A stretch of 64,000 nt of DNA from Sipunculus nudus (GCA_026874595.1 CM049316.1:25255839-25319838), one strand, 5' to 3'; counted from the first letter of the stretch, positions 13,371 to 26,545 are shown. The notes: generated by a model from the letters alone, not told the origin. A program made the numbers and translations.

Positions 13371-14474
13371 ATCTCCGAAGAGATTGAAGAAGAGGAACAT
13401 ATTCTGAAAAGATTCTGCGAATAAAGCAAAGTAAAATAATAAGGTGTTTAGTTTTCTCTTTTCAGGACAAAGTAATTATGGTTATTTAGAAAATACATTC
13501 GATATATTACTAATAATAGCTCCGAAAGCCACATAAATTGTTTTTGGTGGTTTTTAGCTGTTAGAAGCAGATAAATATTTGCTTGAATGTGACATTTTCA
13601 CAATGAGGGTTGGGTATTCTACTATAATTTGATGATTGGGGCGTGAAAAAAAAAAACTTCCCTATAAAACTAAGTTTCCATATGCACCGTATGCGGTATG
13701 ATAGGAATTCCCGCTGAGATATATCAAATGTACTAATACGACAACGCGCATAAATTCTGTGTTGCTTATTTATGTCAAGCGGAACCTGCAAAAATCGCTA
13801 CATGTAGCGTTTCGTTTTGCCGGATGTGTATTCCGCAGTGTCGGGCCCTAGCCTATAGAATCTCACTTTTTTTATTTAATCAATATCGACTTTTAATCAC
13901 GTTCAGCATGCCTGCCCGTGTTTAGCTTAACTTTGCCAATACACTTTCTGTTCCCACCAAACCCTTGGCAGATAAATTGGCATCAGGTCGCTCATTTCAG
14001 AGTGTTTTCGTCCCGTCTACGCGCGCCCTACCGACCGCTGACAGTTAGTATCCTCCAGTCCCTCCAAACCGCTCGCAGGGTCTGTCATTTTGAGTCCACA
14101 CTAACACCCAGACGTCACAAGTCGCCTCTCAAAATTATGGGTAAAATATAAGTATTTTGAAATTCGATGGAAATTGAGGTTCGAGACAATACATGAATGA
14201 TTATTTTAACCCACAGGTATCATAGGCCCGTTAGGAACGATATCAGAAGCAGAAACTTACTAACTACGTTTGTAGACAGTGAATGTGTTCCTGAAATAGT
14301 TTATTGCATCAACATGAACAGGTTCTGTATTGTGTAACAGAGGTGGTCACTGTTACTTGTTAGTCTTAAAATAAGTTTTAAACATAACAAATGAAATAGC
14401 GACAAGTATCAACTGTTTAATACAAAGTTATCCCACTAGGATCTTTCAGTGAAATGACAAGAGACACGCATATA

Positions 14475-14700
14475 CACTCTAAGAAAAAGGGTTACATTTC
14501 GAACCCTTAAGGTTTTTTAGAGCAGAGCAAGTGGGGAACCCTTAGAGTTTTCAGGTAGAACCCTTTAGTTTTTCATGGAACCCCGTCTGGTGCCCTAAGG
14601 GTTATGTATATATACTTGATGATGAGTAATTCTAAGAAGCATACAGAAGGATTCTTCCTGGAATTTTTTTTTCATGAAAGGGTTCCTACAGGGGTCATAT
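14475..14700. mobile_element. Possible small MITE with AGGGTT/AACCCT repeats
   Basis: Begins ACACTCTAAGAAAAAGGGTT and holds several AACCCTTA / AAGGGTT motifs in both orientations, ending near AAAGGGTTCC at about 14687. The mix of inverted short motifs in about 220 bp looks like a non-autonomous DNA element, but clear terminal repeats and a target duplication were not found. Confidence 0.35.
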
Positions 14701-14726
14701 ATATATATATAATCATATATATATAA

Positions 14727-14780
<54 letters not shown>
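14697..14780. repeat. (AT)n tract flanking the left end of the 1-kb inverted-repeat element
   Basis: About 84 bp of TA repeats with a few interruptions, immediately left of the inverted repeat at 14781. Confidence 0.95.
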
Positions 14781-14783
<3 letters not shown>

Positions 14784-15776
14784 GGTTGGGTTCAAATGCA
14801 ACATGGCGCATTCAAATGCAAAGACAAACGCTACATATTAATCAAATGAAAATGCAAATGCCATTAACAATTTTCAAATGCAAATGTAAACGCAATGAAA
14901 GAAAGCAAATCCAAATACAAATTCAAATGCATATGCTAATGCACTTTCAAATTCGTTGAATTATTTTGTTTTATAACAAATAAATGGAGTCGGTTTTCAA
15001 TAAATTGTATTTATATATTCACAACACCTTAATTTACAACTTACCATATAGAAATATAAGCTTTCGTTTGTTTTGGCCTTAAATACGCATTATAAGTGTA
15101 TCAATGCAAGATGTATTTAATGGATTGTTCACAATTATGCACCTATATTTATGCCTATAGGGATGTCCGAATTCACATGAAAACATCAGATACTATTCAA
15201 ATTAGATGCTCATTACATCTTGTGTAGATAAGCATCTCTAACTGGCTATGTTTTTATTATGAAGTTAAAAAAAGTTTTGAAGTAGCACCTCACATCAGAG
15301 CAATGCATGAGTGTACTAATTTACATAATATACCCATTACATTTGGTATATATGAGCATCTCAAACTGGCTAGCTGTCATGTTAGCACGATCTGGAGGGA
15401 ATATTTCCCATCTGTACTCTCAACAGGGGCTGAAGATGCAGTTGTGCAGCGGTATCTGCGTGACAGTTCTCCATGGCCAGTAATTAGGTCTTCATCGTCT
15501 TTTCATTAGGGTCAGAGCATTTGCGCTACTGTTAATGCAGTTTTCATTTAGGATGGTATCTTTACCGTATCAGCCTCCGAGGATTTTCGTTCTCTGTAAA
15601 TAAAACAGACATGGACCCTTTTTGGTGTCAATAACAATCTATGGAACTGTTTAAATTGGAATATGTTATCAAAGTAATGTTCTATGATTCGTAAAGCTAT
15701 TTAAATTGATACTAACGTGCATTTTATACATTGCATTTGCATTTAAAAATCAAATGTATTTGCATTCGAACCCAAA

Positions 15777-15780
<4 letters not shown>
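14781..15780. mobile_element. 1,000-bp element with 21-bp terminal inverted repeats, inserted in a TA microsatellite
   Basis: The left end (14781-14801) reads TAGGGTTGGGTTCAAATGCA. The right end (15760-15780) is its reverse complement with two mismatches over 21 bp. Both ends abut (TA)n. Subterminal parts are rich in CAAATGCAAATG-type repeats on the left (14795-14945) and their complement on the right (15725-15765). A short plus-strand ORF at 15303-15509 contains EDAVVQRYLRDSSPWP, loosely like the C-terminal region of hAT transposases. I infer a non-autonomous or decayed DNA transposon, possibly hAT-derived. Confidence 0.72.
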
Positions 15781-15837
<57 letters not shown>

Positions 15838-15845
15838 ATATATAT
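15779..15845. repeat. (AT)n tract flanking the right end of the 1-kb inverted-repeat element
   Basis: About 66 bp of TA repeats adjoining the right inverted repeat; together with the left tract it suggests insertion into one microsatellite. Confidence 0.95.
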
Positions 15846-17336
15846 GATGCTTGACTGAGTGGATACTCCTTTCATTTTGCAATCATAAAAAATCTTTTAG
15901 TATTTCTGAGGGTGTGATTTCGAATGTATAAAAAAATCAGAATATTTAGTATTTGTTAACTGCTAAATTATTCAAATTTTTATTTCTTAATTTTAAAAAA
16001 TTCTAATTTTTTGAAAAAAGTAGCTGCACATAGTGGAACAATGGCAGGACAAATCAGGCAAAATGTCTGAGTATCTGTTTTACTAACAGTCTAAATGTTT
16101 TAAAGTCTAAACCTGTTCTCATAGACACTGGGTCATTGCAAGGACGATAGCTGAAATTCATATTTCTAGTTTAGTTGTATCCTTTATATATGATAAATCC
16201 CTCCAGATTAAATGAAAACGGGGTTTTTAAGGAAACACATTTTTTAATTAGTTTTCAAGATACACGTGTGTGAACAACAGCCAAACATATAAGCATATGT
16301 ATACAACTTACTAATGTATTTGGACAGTTGTCATACAGTGTAAGATACTTTTTATTGTGTGTGACATTTCAAACATATTAAAACTAAGTATAAGATTAAA
16401 AAAATGAGGCATCATGTATCCAGTAAATGTTAATTCTAAAACGGGTTAAGATATGTAATATTTCAAAGTAAATATAGAAATAGAACCATCTCCTTGTATA
16501 GACACCGATGTTGTAGGTGACGCCATCAGACTTTTGAGAGAGAGATAACAAGTACCAATGGTGTTTTCATATGCAGAATTTCAGGCCAACATGTCAAACC
16601 ACTTTTTTTAATAATATATTTAATATAAGTTTTACCCAAAATAGAATTTTTGGGGTAGGTACCAGTCTTTTTTAGGCACCAGTCAACATACGATCCTACC
16701 ACGAATGTTTCGGAAAATTCCCCCAAGCGGTTTCTCATCAAAGGAGTACTAAGGAGACGGACGCGGCGGGTACAATAAGCGTTTTACAAGAAGCGTTTTA
16801 CTAGACAACCTTTAACCAGGTCGTATCATATAAGGACAATTTATATTCTTTATTTATCAAAATATTTATAAAGTTATGTATCACGCCCGAAATGTAATGA
16901 ATGGTCGTTTTACATTCGCTGTCTCGCCAGTCCAAATTGTCTCACCAGAGGTCAGCACCTGGCGGTATCAGTATTGACAAGACAGACGAAACAAGAAGAA
17001 GCCGTACCATTGTTGCCAGTCCTGTTTAGGAGACAGCTGTAAATGACAGTATAGCCCTCTAGTTTCAGAGAATACTGGGAGAGTTTGAGGAGAATTTATT
17101 TCTAAGAGATTCGAACTGCCACACTTCGTGAAAGAAACTCCATTTCAAGATACCGTGGACTTCTAATGCACAATCACTGACTTATATATAATGTAACGGT
17201 TTTGTCTACTCATGTCACTCGTCTTCCTCAATCTGCTTAAACGTTCAAATAACTGTTTATCGATATCTTCGTCAAAGTCAAATTAAACAACAAGACAGAT
17301 AGACAAATAGGCATGGGGTAAATGTCTAAATACTAG

Positions 17337-17968
17337 GGCTAGGTATCGGTCAACCTATTCAGGTACAATACGTATTTCGATATACATAAAGCGATACCTG
17401 ATACATATTGGCGATACACTTCATTTTTTCTTTGCGTATCATTTCTGATTAAAAGATCTGTGAATTAGTTTATCATTTTCAAGGAAGCACCGGGAATATT
17501 CCTCATCCAATCGATCATTTAACAATAATTTAAATTATTTAAGTCTTATTAGGTCAATAAAGGAAATAAAAACTAGCTTAAGCTTTATAAATATCTGTAT
17601 TATAGTTTAGGTTGGGTTTGTATGAGTTATATCTATATTTCTCAGCTGTAGTTGTGTTTAATTGATAGGAAGATACAGCAAGCATAGTACAGGAATTTGA
17701 CACAATGTATTCACCGGTTGAGCGATAATACAAGCATCACTGGCCCTATCCCCCTGTCACCTATCTTACCAACCTTCCCTTTCTGCCCAATAACCTAATT
17801 TATGCTAAAATCACCTCTAAATAAGGCTTAAAACAACTTTTCAATCTTCCTAAATGGCTGCTACCACTCATGCACTAATTAGTACCTGTGATGCATAGCG
17901 TAGCGGTTACCGCATCGATGTGGCGTATCGTTATGTATCGATATATCGGTATATTGATACAACCCTAA
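17337..17968. mobile_element. hAT-like MITE with TAGGG ends
   Basis: Left end TAGGGCTAGGTATCGG and right end (reverse complement) TAGGGTTGTATCAATATA form degenerate inverted repeats. The subterminal parts are enriched in GATAC/GTATC motifs on both sides (17345-17415 and 17895-17960). Flanks TAAATACT and AAAATACC match at 6 of 8 positions, consistent with a degraded 8-bp target duplication, as hAT elements make. No transposase is seen. Confidence 0.6.
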
Positions 17969-19258
17969 AAATACCATGCTTTTGCTAAGATTAAAGATAC
18001 ATAAACGTTTGCAATATACGTTTGCGTATTACCTCACGCCAATAGTATCCTAGCAAAACTATTCTGGCACATGGTCTAACTATCTCTAATTCCCCTGTTT
18101 TATATGCTTATATGGTTCTGTATATGAGCAATCACGGTCCACGTGTGTCTGTTTCCAATAATAAACTGCATGGCCAGCGGTCCGATCTTGCATAATGCAC
18201 GACAATTCCCTGACAAGGAGAATTGACATGAAAGAAGCAACATTGGTCGGAACCTTGAAAAATCTTGATTATTGAAATCTGGCGAAACTTCCATCGGTTT
18301 ATATTTTACACAACTGATCACATCCGGTCCAAGCTTTTTCCCCTCTTGTGTACAGGATTCAGCAAACGGTTTGGACGAGATACTGGCAGACAAAATAATA
18401 TTTCAAATTGGTAATGAAGCTTGTGGCCAGGGTGTCAGATCATACGAGATGAACTTTTAATATCAGACTTTTAATAGACACGGCCTATTTTTTCGAAGTT
18501 CGAGTATATTCCAATCCCAGTCAGATTGACTGAAAAACAAAATGACTGACATCGGTGATAACATCATTTACCAAATGAACTCAAACGTATTGGAAGAATA
18601 AAGGTCCAAAATTTGAGGGATCTTTCACATTTTCGGCTTGTACTGACTCCACATTTTTTTGCACACAAACCATGTCTCACATAGGAAAGAGTCTGCAAGT
18701 GTTTTACTAAATTATAATAATTGACCTGAGGATTGTAGATGTAAACATTCTGTTTAAGTTACTAGTAAATTATCTAAAAAAATATAGTTTCCAACACTGG
18801 GCCTGAGTATACCAATTACCCGTGTGTAATAAGATGATAAAATACAAAAGAACCAGTTGTTGCAGGAGGCACCAGGCCTAGCTTATATCAGGGTATAAAT
18901 AGAGGAACCGTGTTCTTCTGTCCCGTCACCAAAATGGAATTCTCTACACAGTTATGAGTAAGCTATAAAAATGGGTACTCCAACTAAAAATAAATGAAAA
19001 CTTCCATTTCAAAGCAGGTTTGATAATTACTTGAATTCACGAATTATACCAATCCGTTAAAAAAAACATGGAAAATCTGGTGTCAGCTGACAGTAGATTT
19101 TAGGCGGCCTATTAACAGGAACAGAATCATATTACGTGTAACATCAGAATAATCAGATTTACTTGGTATAGCAAACAGGAAAACCAAAGCAACAACTGAA
19201 TAATTTACACTGTTTTATTCATAGAATATTGTCACCTTCTTCAGTTAATTCAAGATCA

Positions 19259-22196
19259 TTACAAGTCGCTCATCATCTCTGAAATTAAAATAAAAAATGT
19301 ACAATGCATATTTTCTAACTGTACAGTGTCATTTTTTACATTGTTTACATTGATATCACATAATGCAAGACAAAATGCAGAACAAAATATTCAGATTTAA
19401 ATTTAAGGATGAAAAAGAACAGCAGAGCCGCCAATTATATTTATTATCATAAAACGTTGTCCATTAACGTCTAAAGAATACAGAGAAATTATTAATTTTT
19501 TACTACACAATAAAAGTTAGAGAGAAACCTAGAAATTATAAGCAGAAGGCATATTTACATTATATCATCCGAGATTATCAATATGCATCATATTTAATTG
19601 GTTGAAAGCTCCATCTGGTTACGTACCACACATGACGTCATGGCGGCTGGCCTCGTCATCGATATCTTCAATATGTTCCTTCATGCCCTCGTAGAAGTCA
19701 ACAACGACCTGGTCACAGCGGGGAGCCATGCCAGACTCGAAGCACTGCTCCATTTCGGCAAGCTTGGAACTACAGGTATCAGCAGAATTTAATAATACTC
19801 AATTTTATAAATAATCAGATTCTATAAAAACTTAACATAAGCATTACTCAACAGGAAGAACTTTAAAGGAAACAATCAAATTGTATGAGTTGTTCTTACA
19901 GAACATAAATGTTAAAATATACTTGATAGAGAACATTTACTTTTAAAAATCCTTCATCAGTTGTAGATAATAGTCAGTTTCCATTTAAATTAAAGCAAAA
20001 GTTATATTGAAATTCAACATCAATTCCAGAGTCCAATAACTGAATTGCCCCCGTTCTCAAATATCTAACGTTTGCACACGATGAAATAAATTAAAAGTTA
20101 TTCTTTTTCATGGAATAAAAAAACTATACTATATTGAGCAATTAATTAAATTAATTGGTTACCTGCACTCATCGTCACCCTTAACGGCCTTCATGAAGTC
20201 GTGGGGACAGATGCCCTGCTGCATGGAGCAGCCAGCCATCTTGGTCATGACGTCACCAAAACACTGCTCGTGTTCACCTGTATGTGGTAAACACAAATCA
20301 GTTCCTTACCCTCGTCACGTAATATAACTGCAGCCATGTAATAGTCAGGTAAATGTAGAAAAAGGTATTTTGTTAATAGCATTAATTGTATAATATTGCT
20401 CCTAAATAAGCAATATAAAGTATTATCTGTTAATCCATTAATTAATTTGCTTATTCATCGTGAAACTTTAGGGGAACGTCTACAGCAACTTTCCTTAATT
20501 AGGGTTATAATCAATATGCTTACCCTTGATACAGAACTCGTAAAATTTCTTCATCATAGCGTGCATGAAGATCTTCTTCTGCATGGGTTCACAGTCCTTC
20601 ATCAGAGCAGACACGTGCTTGGCAGCAGCTGTGATCAACAAAGAAATAAGGAATACACACACCAAGGATCCACAGTAGTGGTACACCGAGCCTAGTGGAC
20701 ACCAGAATCATCCCTATTAAGCCCCTGTCACATAGTCCGAAACCGGTATTGAATCATGCAGATGTACAGAGTACATAGTTAAGCAAGCATTAAAACATGA
20801 AGGCGGTTACCTTTACCAAAAAAGGGATAGTTTCCGGGGCGTTTGATAAAGTCAAGAACAATGCGAGAGCATGTCATAAGCCCAGAAGTGATTCAAAACA
20901 GAAATTCCTAGATCATGATAAATAGCCCAAGTTATAAGGCCCGACATCACAAAGAGCTGTATTAATTTGCGTTTAATGTATGAAGTGTATTTTCTCTGGC
21001 ATTTGAAAATTGATAAGTTTAGGTACTAATGGCTGATATAAACCTTAGAACCAGTGACCTATAGGTCTCGACGCTCAGCTGAGTTTACCTATGAGGATCA
21101 TTTCATGAGCTTTTTCAAACTGTTGGTCCTGTCACCATAACCCTTGACCTTGTGACCTAAAGATCTGAAAACATTCTATCCTTGAATAGACACCATTCTC
21201 ATTTTCATAACAATATATCCAGCGATTTTTGACGGAACTAGAACACTGAAAGGCCAGGAAAGGCCCGAAAAAAGGCCCAAAAACTTTTAGTGCGTGTACG
21301 TTGATCAAACCTACCGATGTGAGCCTGGACGTTGAAGCACAGATCTTTAGGGTTGAAATCATCCTCCATCATTTTGTCCATCATTCCCTCAGGGGGAGCG
21401 ATGTTGATCCAGTTGCCCTTGGCGCACTTGAACCTCATCTGAAATCATTCTCATATTGGGTTTAATTGTTCAATAACCTCCTATTTGTCATTATCTTTGA
21501 TATAAGCGTTCGGTTTAATCAGCACATTTTGAAGAGGATTATTTCATCCCAAATAATTTTGGTTTCTCAGGTACCACGAACGAAAAAAATCATTTTGATT
21601 TTCAGAAGAACATAAATTACCGATTTACCGCTCAAATTGCTTGAACATTGCTGTCAAGAAAACAAAATTAAAAGTAAATTCGATCCAATATCCTTTTTAT
21701 TCTGCCTTTTTTCTGTTAAGCCAAACAATTTTGTTTTTAATCATGCTGTCCCCTGATCACTGGAGATCATTGTTTCGCCCTCCAACACGTATGTATGTAT
21801 ACAATGAGCATGAGAAACATACGTTTTCACCTAGGGGTTTTATGTACCTAAAATAAATCTATGCCTAGTGCATCAGGAAACCAGAATACCTTAGAATAAA
21901 GTATTAAAGAAAACGCAAGGCGCCTTGTCCATGTGCATGTGTATATTAACCTACAGTACAAATCTGAACACTGGTCTGAACCTTTCATTTGTCGTGTCTT
22001 TGATGGAAATGTTTAGCTGATTTTATTAACGTTATTGTCATTTCTCTGAATGAGGTTAATGACGCCATCTCACCTTGAAGCTGTTCATTGCCTTCCTCTT
22101 CATTTTCTTCATGACCTTCTCGGAAACTTCCGGTTTGGAGCAGTCCATTTCGGCGGCGGCGATGGCCACAACGCAGGCGAGGATGAGGATCTTCAT
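19259..22196 (-). CDS. Gene C: secreted 12-cysteine helical-type protein, unknown family, 6 coding exons
   Basis: CDS exons (minus): 22196-22074, 21438-21315, 20628-20524, 20277-20163, 19769-19627, 19278-19259, giving 630 nt and 209 aa, GT-AG throughout, phases as in B. The signal peptide is MKILILACVVAIAAA, followed by EMDCSKPEVSEKVM. All 12 mature cysteines of gene B are kept and the C-terminus is MMSDL. The AATAAA signal is at 19214-19219. The leader exon ends in ATG (23759-23757) directly before its donor. Because the exon 1 acceptor abuts its ATG, the spliced message would read ATG-ATG-AAG, so translation could start one codon earlier (210 aa). B is the closest paralogue and lies in inverted orientation. 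Confidence 0.87.
21001..21310. other. Repeat-like segment in intron 2 of gene C
   Basis: Part of the 686-bp intron between exons 2 and 3 of C. It contains CCTTGACCTTGTGACC-type motifs typical of dispersed invertebrate repeats. No exon is seen. Confidence 0.35.
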
Positions 22197-23756
22197 CTGT
22201 GTGATATATTACGTTTAATATAACACACTCATCCATTATACACATATAATCATTGACACCGGTTTACAATGTTTTAACTGTTACAAGTTGATTTTCCCAC
22301 TGATCCTGTGAATGTTTCTGCCAACGAATATTTTTTACATAGGTCCGATCTTAAGTAAAGGAATCTTCAAATCTACCCCCCATGCTGTGAACGGGTAAAT
22401 GTAGTCACCCAAGTTTGTGCACCTATCTTCTTTCATTAGTCCGTGTGTGCATCTATTTGCCAAAGGATATGGAAAAGGATTATTATGGATTTCAAAGGAA
22501 CGTGAGGAAACTTCAGATTTGAGCAATAATTGATTCATTTTTTAGACGCTGGACCTGTTCTTATCCTTTTCCCTTTAAAATGAAGTGTGCCAATATCTGA
22601 AGGAACATTTTGATAGTACTTGTTTCCTGCTAGCGACGCATGATTGGTTTTACTACTCATTCTGTTTGTCTTGATGGAGAAATTCAAAACTCTAGCAGAG
22701 GCAGTTTTGCGAAGGATTTGATATTTTCATCCTTGTATTTATGCCTGTTTGTTGCTCTACTTGTTTGACTTGATTTCCAGACAACTATGTTGATGGACTG
22801 GACATGGGCACGCGCTCTACTAAGTCCCCCTCAAGGGTTATGAATCAAGGTTTACCAGTGCGTCAGGAAGCAAGTACAATTATATTTTTCAGTTGTGTGC
22901 ATACAATTCAGCAAATGTTGAGGTATTGACGCTCTATCTATTTCTAAAATAACACAATCATAATTTCATAAAACCATTTGAAACAAAGAATGGCTTCCGC
23001 GCATTACAGCTATTTAGGAAGGCTAAAAAACATCTATCATTACTGGAGCTGCTCCAAGTGACAAAATGTACATGCAATTTTTCAAAGATATCATAGGACG
23101 TTACTGATCAAACAATATTGTGTTAGCCATGATTATGCATTAAAGCATAAAAGCTGCATGTCCAACTTGTAACCTTAGTTTTCATCCCGTCATTAGTTCT
23201 GACTTGTAAACCATTCCAGAAATCATGCAGTAATGTTCATGAAATAACCTATATTTACTATTAAATTAATATCTTCTCTTGCACGCGCTAAATAGAGTAT
23301 AGGTTTTTATATGACGAGAAATTTCTGAATACAAAAAAAATTTACAGAACAAAGATTCTGTGACATTAACCTGGACATATTTTCGAATGTAATTACGTAC
23401 AAATAAAAAAAAAATCAATAATAACTAAAATTGCAAATTATACAATATTTTATAAAAACATATATAAATTTGCAAAAGCATGCATCAATGTGATAAATTT
23501 TAGGAATTCACTTAAACCTGAAAATAGAATTTACTAGGAAGTACTTTAAAATACGACATTAAGGTAATACAGAATAAATCCAAAATTTATTGGATAGTCC
23601 ATCGGTGGTACCCTTACTAACCTTGCAAAATTCTCAGACATTCTGTCATAACTTTGTGCCTAAAGTACCTAGGAACCGAGAGGAAAACGTACTACCTCCT
23701 AACATGGCGGATGATTAGCTATTGTTAAATGTTTTAAATGTATAAACACCACTTAC

Positions 23757-24016
23757 CATGAATCTGTGTAGAGTCGTCAGATAAACTGATGAATCCGGTT
23801 TGACCGGTCCCCTTATATAGGCTTCAGGCACAGCCGGGCGGTCATTGGCCAGGCAGCTGGTCAATTGGTCACCTTATGACTGGGTCAGGTAAAAGCTAAT
23901 CAAACAAGTAAAAGTTGGAACAGGCCGTCTGTGTCTCATCACCTGAATTTATATTGTGTCCGTTAATAAGTCCCATATGATTTTCTTATTTGGTCAATTA
24001 ATGTGTTTGATCATTT
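23757..24016 (-). promoter_or_regulatory. Promoter and leader exon of gene C
   Basis: On the minus strand: AAATGATCAAAC (24005-24016), AGCTTTTACC (23888-23897), CCAAT (23844-23848, GGCCAATGACCGCC) and TATATAAGG (23811-23819). The leader exon ends AGATTCATG at 23757 before GTAAGTGG. The module matches A, B and D. A leader intron of about 1.56 kb follows; I see nothing coding in it. Confidence 0.76.
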
Positions 24017-24493
24017 GCTTAATATATGATATTGTTCCTTTAAATTTATAATTTACAATAATGTATTGGATATTTAACATTCGTGTGTTCGACAGATGCA
24101 ATATCTTTCATTAAACACATGCAAGAGACAAATATTCGAAAGTAAAACAGGCCGGGATTTTGGATTTCATGATTATTAATTAGGTCTGTCTAAATAAATA
24201 TAATTTGAATATTACCAGTAGCTCCAGTGAGCTGTCTGCTCCTTTAATCTGGTTATGAATCTCTTCCATAGTTGTGCTGACCAATTTGATCTTTCCCGTA
24301 CTGTGTAAAGCATGTGAATATACATTTTCAAATGGCGAAATCTGTCCTTAGATCATAAAGAAATCAAGAATGGTATAAAGAGAATTAATGCTGTGAATTT
24401 AGTTTATTCATGATCTTTGAATACGTAAGCAGCTCCATTAAAGGCACATAATTAGTTGCAATAATATATGTATAAACTCATACTGCCAGTGCG

Positions 24494-24640
24494 TGGGTGT
24501 GAGTGATACACGGCCGCGGGGCAAAACCCGCAGACCGCTCGCCCACAACGCGTAAACATCTTTCACCGCTCTTCGACTGAGATTCGAACTACGATTTCCC
24601 AGCTTTTAGTCCTGGTCTATAGCCCTGGACAAGTATATGA
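24494..24640 (-). mobile_element. Possible tRNA-derived SINE fragment
   Basis: On the minus strand a box-B-like AGTTCGAATCTC (24579-24590) lies downstream of a poor box-A-like stretch near 24600-24630. The surrounding 24.50-24.58 kb is unusually GC-rich for the window. The evidence is the box B alone plus composition. Confidence 0.35.
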
Positions 24641-25860
24641 TATTTATACTTGGATCCATGATGATTAAACTATATATAAGAAATATGGCATACACACTTA
24701 TATTTATTAATTTTAGCAAATATGTCATATAGATTAATGAAATCGATCAAGATATGTATTCCGGTCTTGTGGGAGGTCGCTTCCGATTGGACTGGAGTAA
24801 ATATTAAGCTTTATTGATATATTGCAAATGATTTAAGCACCACACAAAAGGGAAGAAAAATATCTAGTAAAGAACAATTAGAAACGGAAATTTTATGAAT
24901 ATGACAATAATTATAACGCAAATAACCGTAATTAATTTTCCTAACAAGTCTCTAACCAATATCCTAAAGTGCAGTCTCAATGGATTGAGATTTTCAAAAG
25001 TGGCATGTGGTCAATCTAAACAAAAAATTAATCCTAATATACATAATAAATTACCGTATCCCACGACTAAAGCCATTCACAAACAGGTTGCACCTAGAAA
25101 TCTGATACAAATTATACAAATGTATACTTTTGCCATATATAGGTGGACGATTTATATATTTTTACGCATAAAGTGTGTCTGCTGGTAAAGTGTGGTTCAG
25201 CTGATCGTGTTGAAATACCGGATATCGACAATGCAGTCTCTTTTGTAAATGGAGGAGAAAAACCACTGGAATGCACAGCCGGAAGCCCGTTTTTGTAGAC
25301 AAGCGTGATTCAGCAAGATGGTCATTAACACTGTCTTATCTGACCATCCCCACTATATCAGTCTATATACGCTATTGACACTATTTTATGTGATCATTGA
25401 ATAAATATGAGGCTGCAATTACTTTACGGTGGGATGCAAGGAAGATTAAATAAAACTTGCAAAACTTGACGTTTAGCCGTAAATAAAGACCATGTGTAGC
25501 TTTGGCCTGAATTTTCAAGGGGGTCTGTTGATGCAATTAAGATAAACTCTAATGCAATATGTCATTTCTATATATGCTTTTGCACATTCATGCTACCATT
25601 TTAATTTCAACTCAACAGCAGACTATATGAAGACAAGACTATATTAAATTTCAGAATAATTTGAAATTTGTAACTGTATTGAATGAATGGGCTGAACAGG
25701 CTGTCCGCTAGGGGCGCTAGTTGTTTGTCTGCAATTTTTCAGACAGGCAGGCCTATTCTACCTCCACATCCGAGAGTATCTGCATTAGCGATATCACGTA
25801 TTAAGCTACATTATATGGTGTATAACCACGACCCGTCCACCCGATCACTGCGGTTAAATA
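24640..25860. other. AT-rich spacer upstream of C and D
   Basis: Part of the divergent spacer between C and D. Short ORFs here lack motifs and carry no splice context. I see no gene. Confidence 0.5.
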
Positions 25861-25863
25861 CCC

Positions 25864-26143
25864 TAAACATAAAATAAACATAAAATACAATGGAGTATGA
25901 ATAATAGATCACTTTGTCCTTAACGATAATCGCTAACATTAATCTGATAATATTTAACGTATCTATCAAACACAACATAGGTCAACATTTAGAATGTTTT
26001 TTATTTACACATTTATGTTTCAAAATATAATGGACTATGAATATAGATCTCTTTGGGCTTAAAGATAACCTGTTACATCAGTCCAACAATATATATATAT
26101 ATATATATAGCATCTATCAAACACAACATTGTTCAATATTAAA
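25864..26143. repeat. Diverged direct repeat, two units of about 135-145 bp
   Basis: Both units contain CATAAAATACAATGG / AAAATATAATGGACTATGAA, then ATAGATC-CTTTG, and end in ATCTATCAAACACAACAT. The second unit carries a short (AT)n at 26089-26109. This is a local tandem duplication upstream of the gene D promoter. Confidence 0.7.
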
Positions 26144-26321
26144 AGCATCACAATATGTCTGACATAACCAATATAAACACTGATAGAGTAATCAAACAGT
26201 TTAATAGAACAAATAACAATATTAAATATATTATTTACAAACGCAATTAAAATTCAAGTGATTAGCCATAGACGGCCTCTTTCAACTCTCATGTGTTTGA
26301 TAAGCCTTTACCCGACAAATT

Positions 26322-26545
26322 AAATGATCAAACAGATTTGTTTGAGTAACTGATGATATTATATTACTTATATCTGGAAATACTTAATTATATTGCATGG
26401 GATGGGCAAATCCAGCCTGATTCAACTGTAACTTGTTTGATTAGCTTTTACCTTGCCCGGTCATAAACCGACGGATTGACCAGCTGTCTGACCAATGACC
26501 GCCCCGCTGTGAGTGAAGTATATATAAAGCGGCCAGTCAGACCGT
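26322..26545 (+). promoter_or_regulatory. Promoter module of gene D
   Basis: AAATGATCAAAC (26322-26333), AGCTTTTACC (26443-26452), CCAAT (26492-26496 in GACCAATGACCGCC) and a TATATATAAA box (26519-26528). The leader exon downstream is too diverged to place and no AGATTCAAG donor is seen, unlike A and B. Confidence 0.7.

Larger units (their letters stand above)
13426..19212. other. Convergent spacer between genes B and C, transposon-rich
   Basis: Genes B and C converge on this 5.8-kb spacer, the centre of the inverted duplication. Apart from the inverted-repeat elements listed separately, the flanking parts (13.45-14.45, 15.85-17.3 and 18.0-19.2 kb) contain only short scattered ORFs without motifs. 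I see no host gene. Confidence 0.6.

Noticed and set aside
14595-14804. Minus-strand ORF rich in YIYI
   Set aside because: Translation of a TA repeat; no coding evidence.
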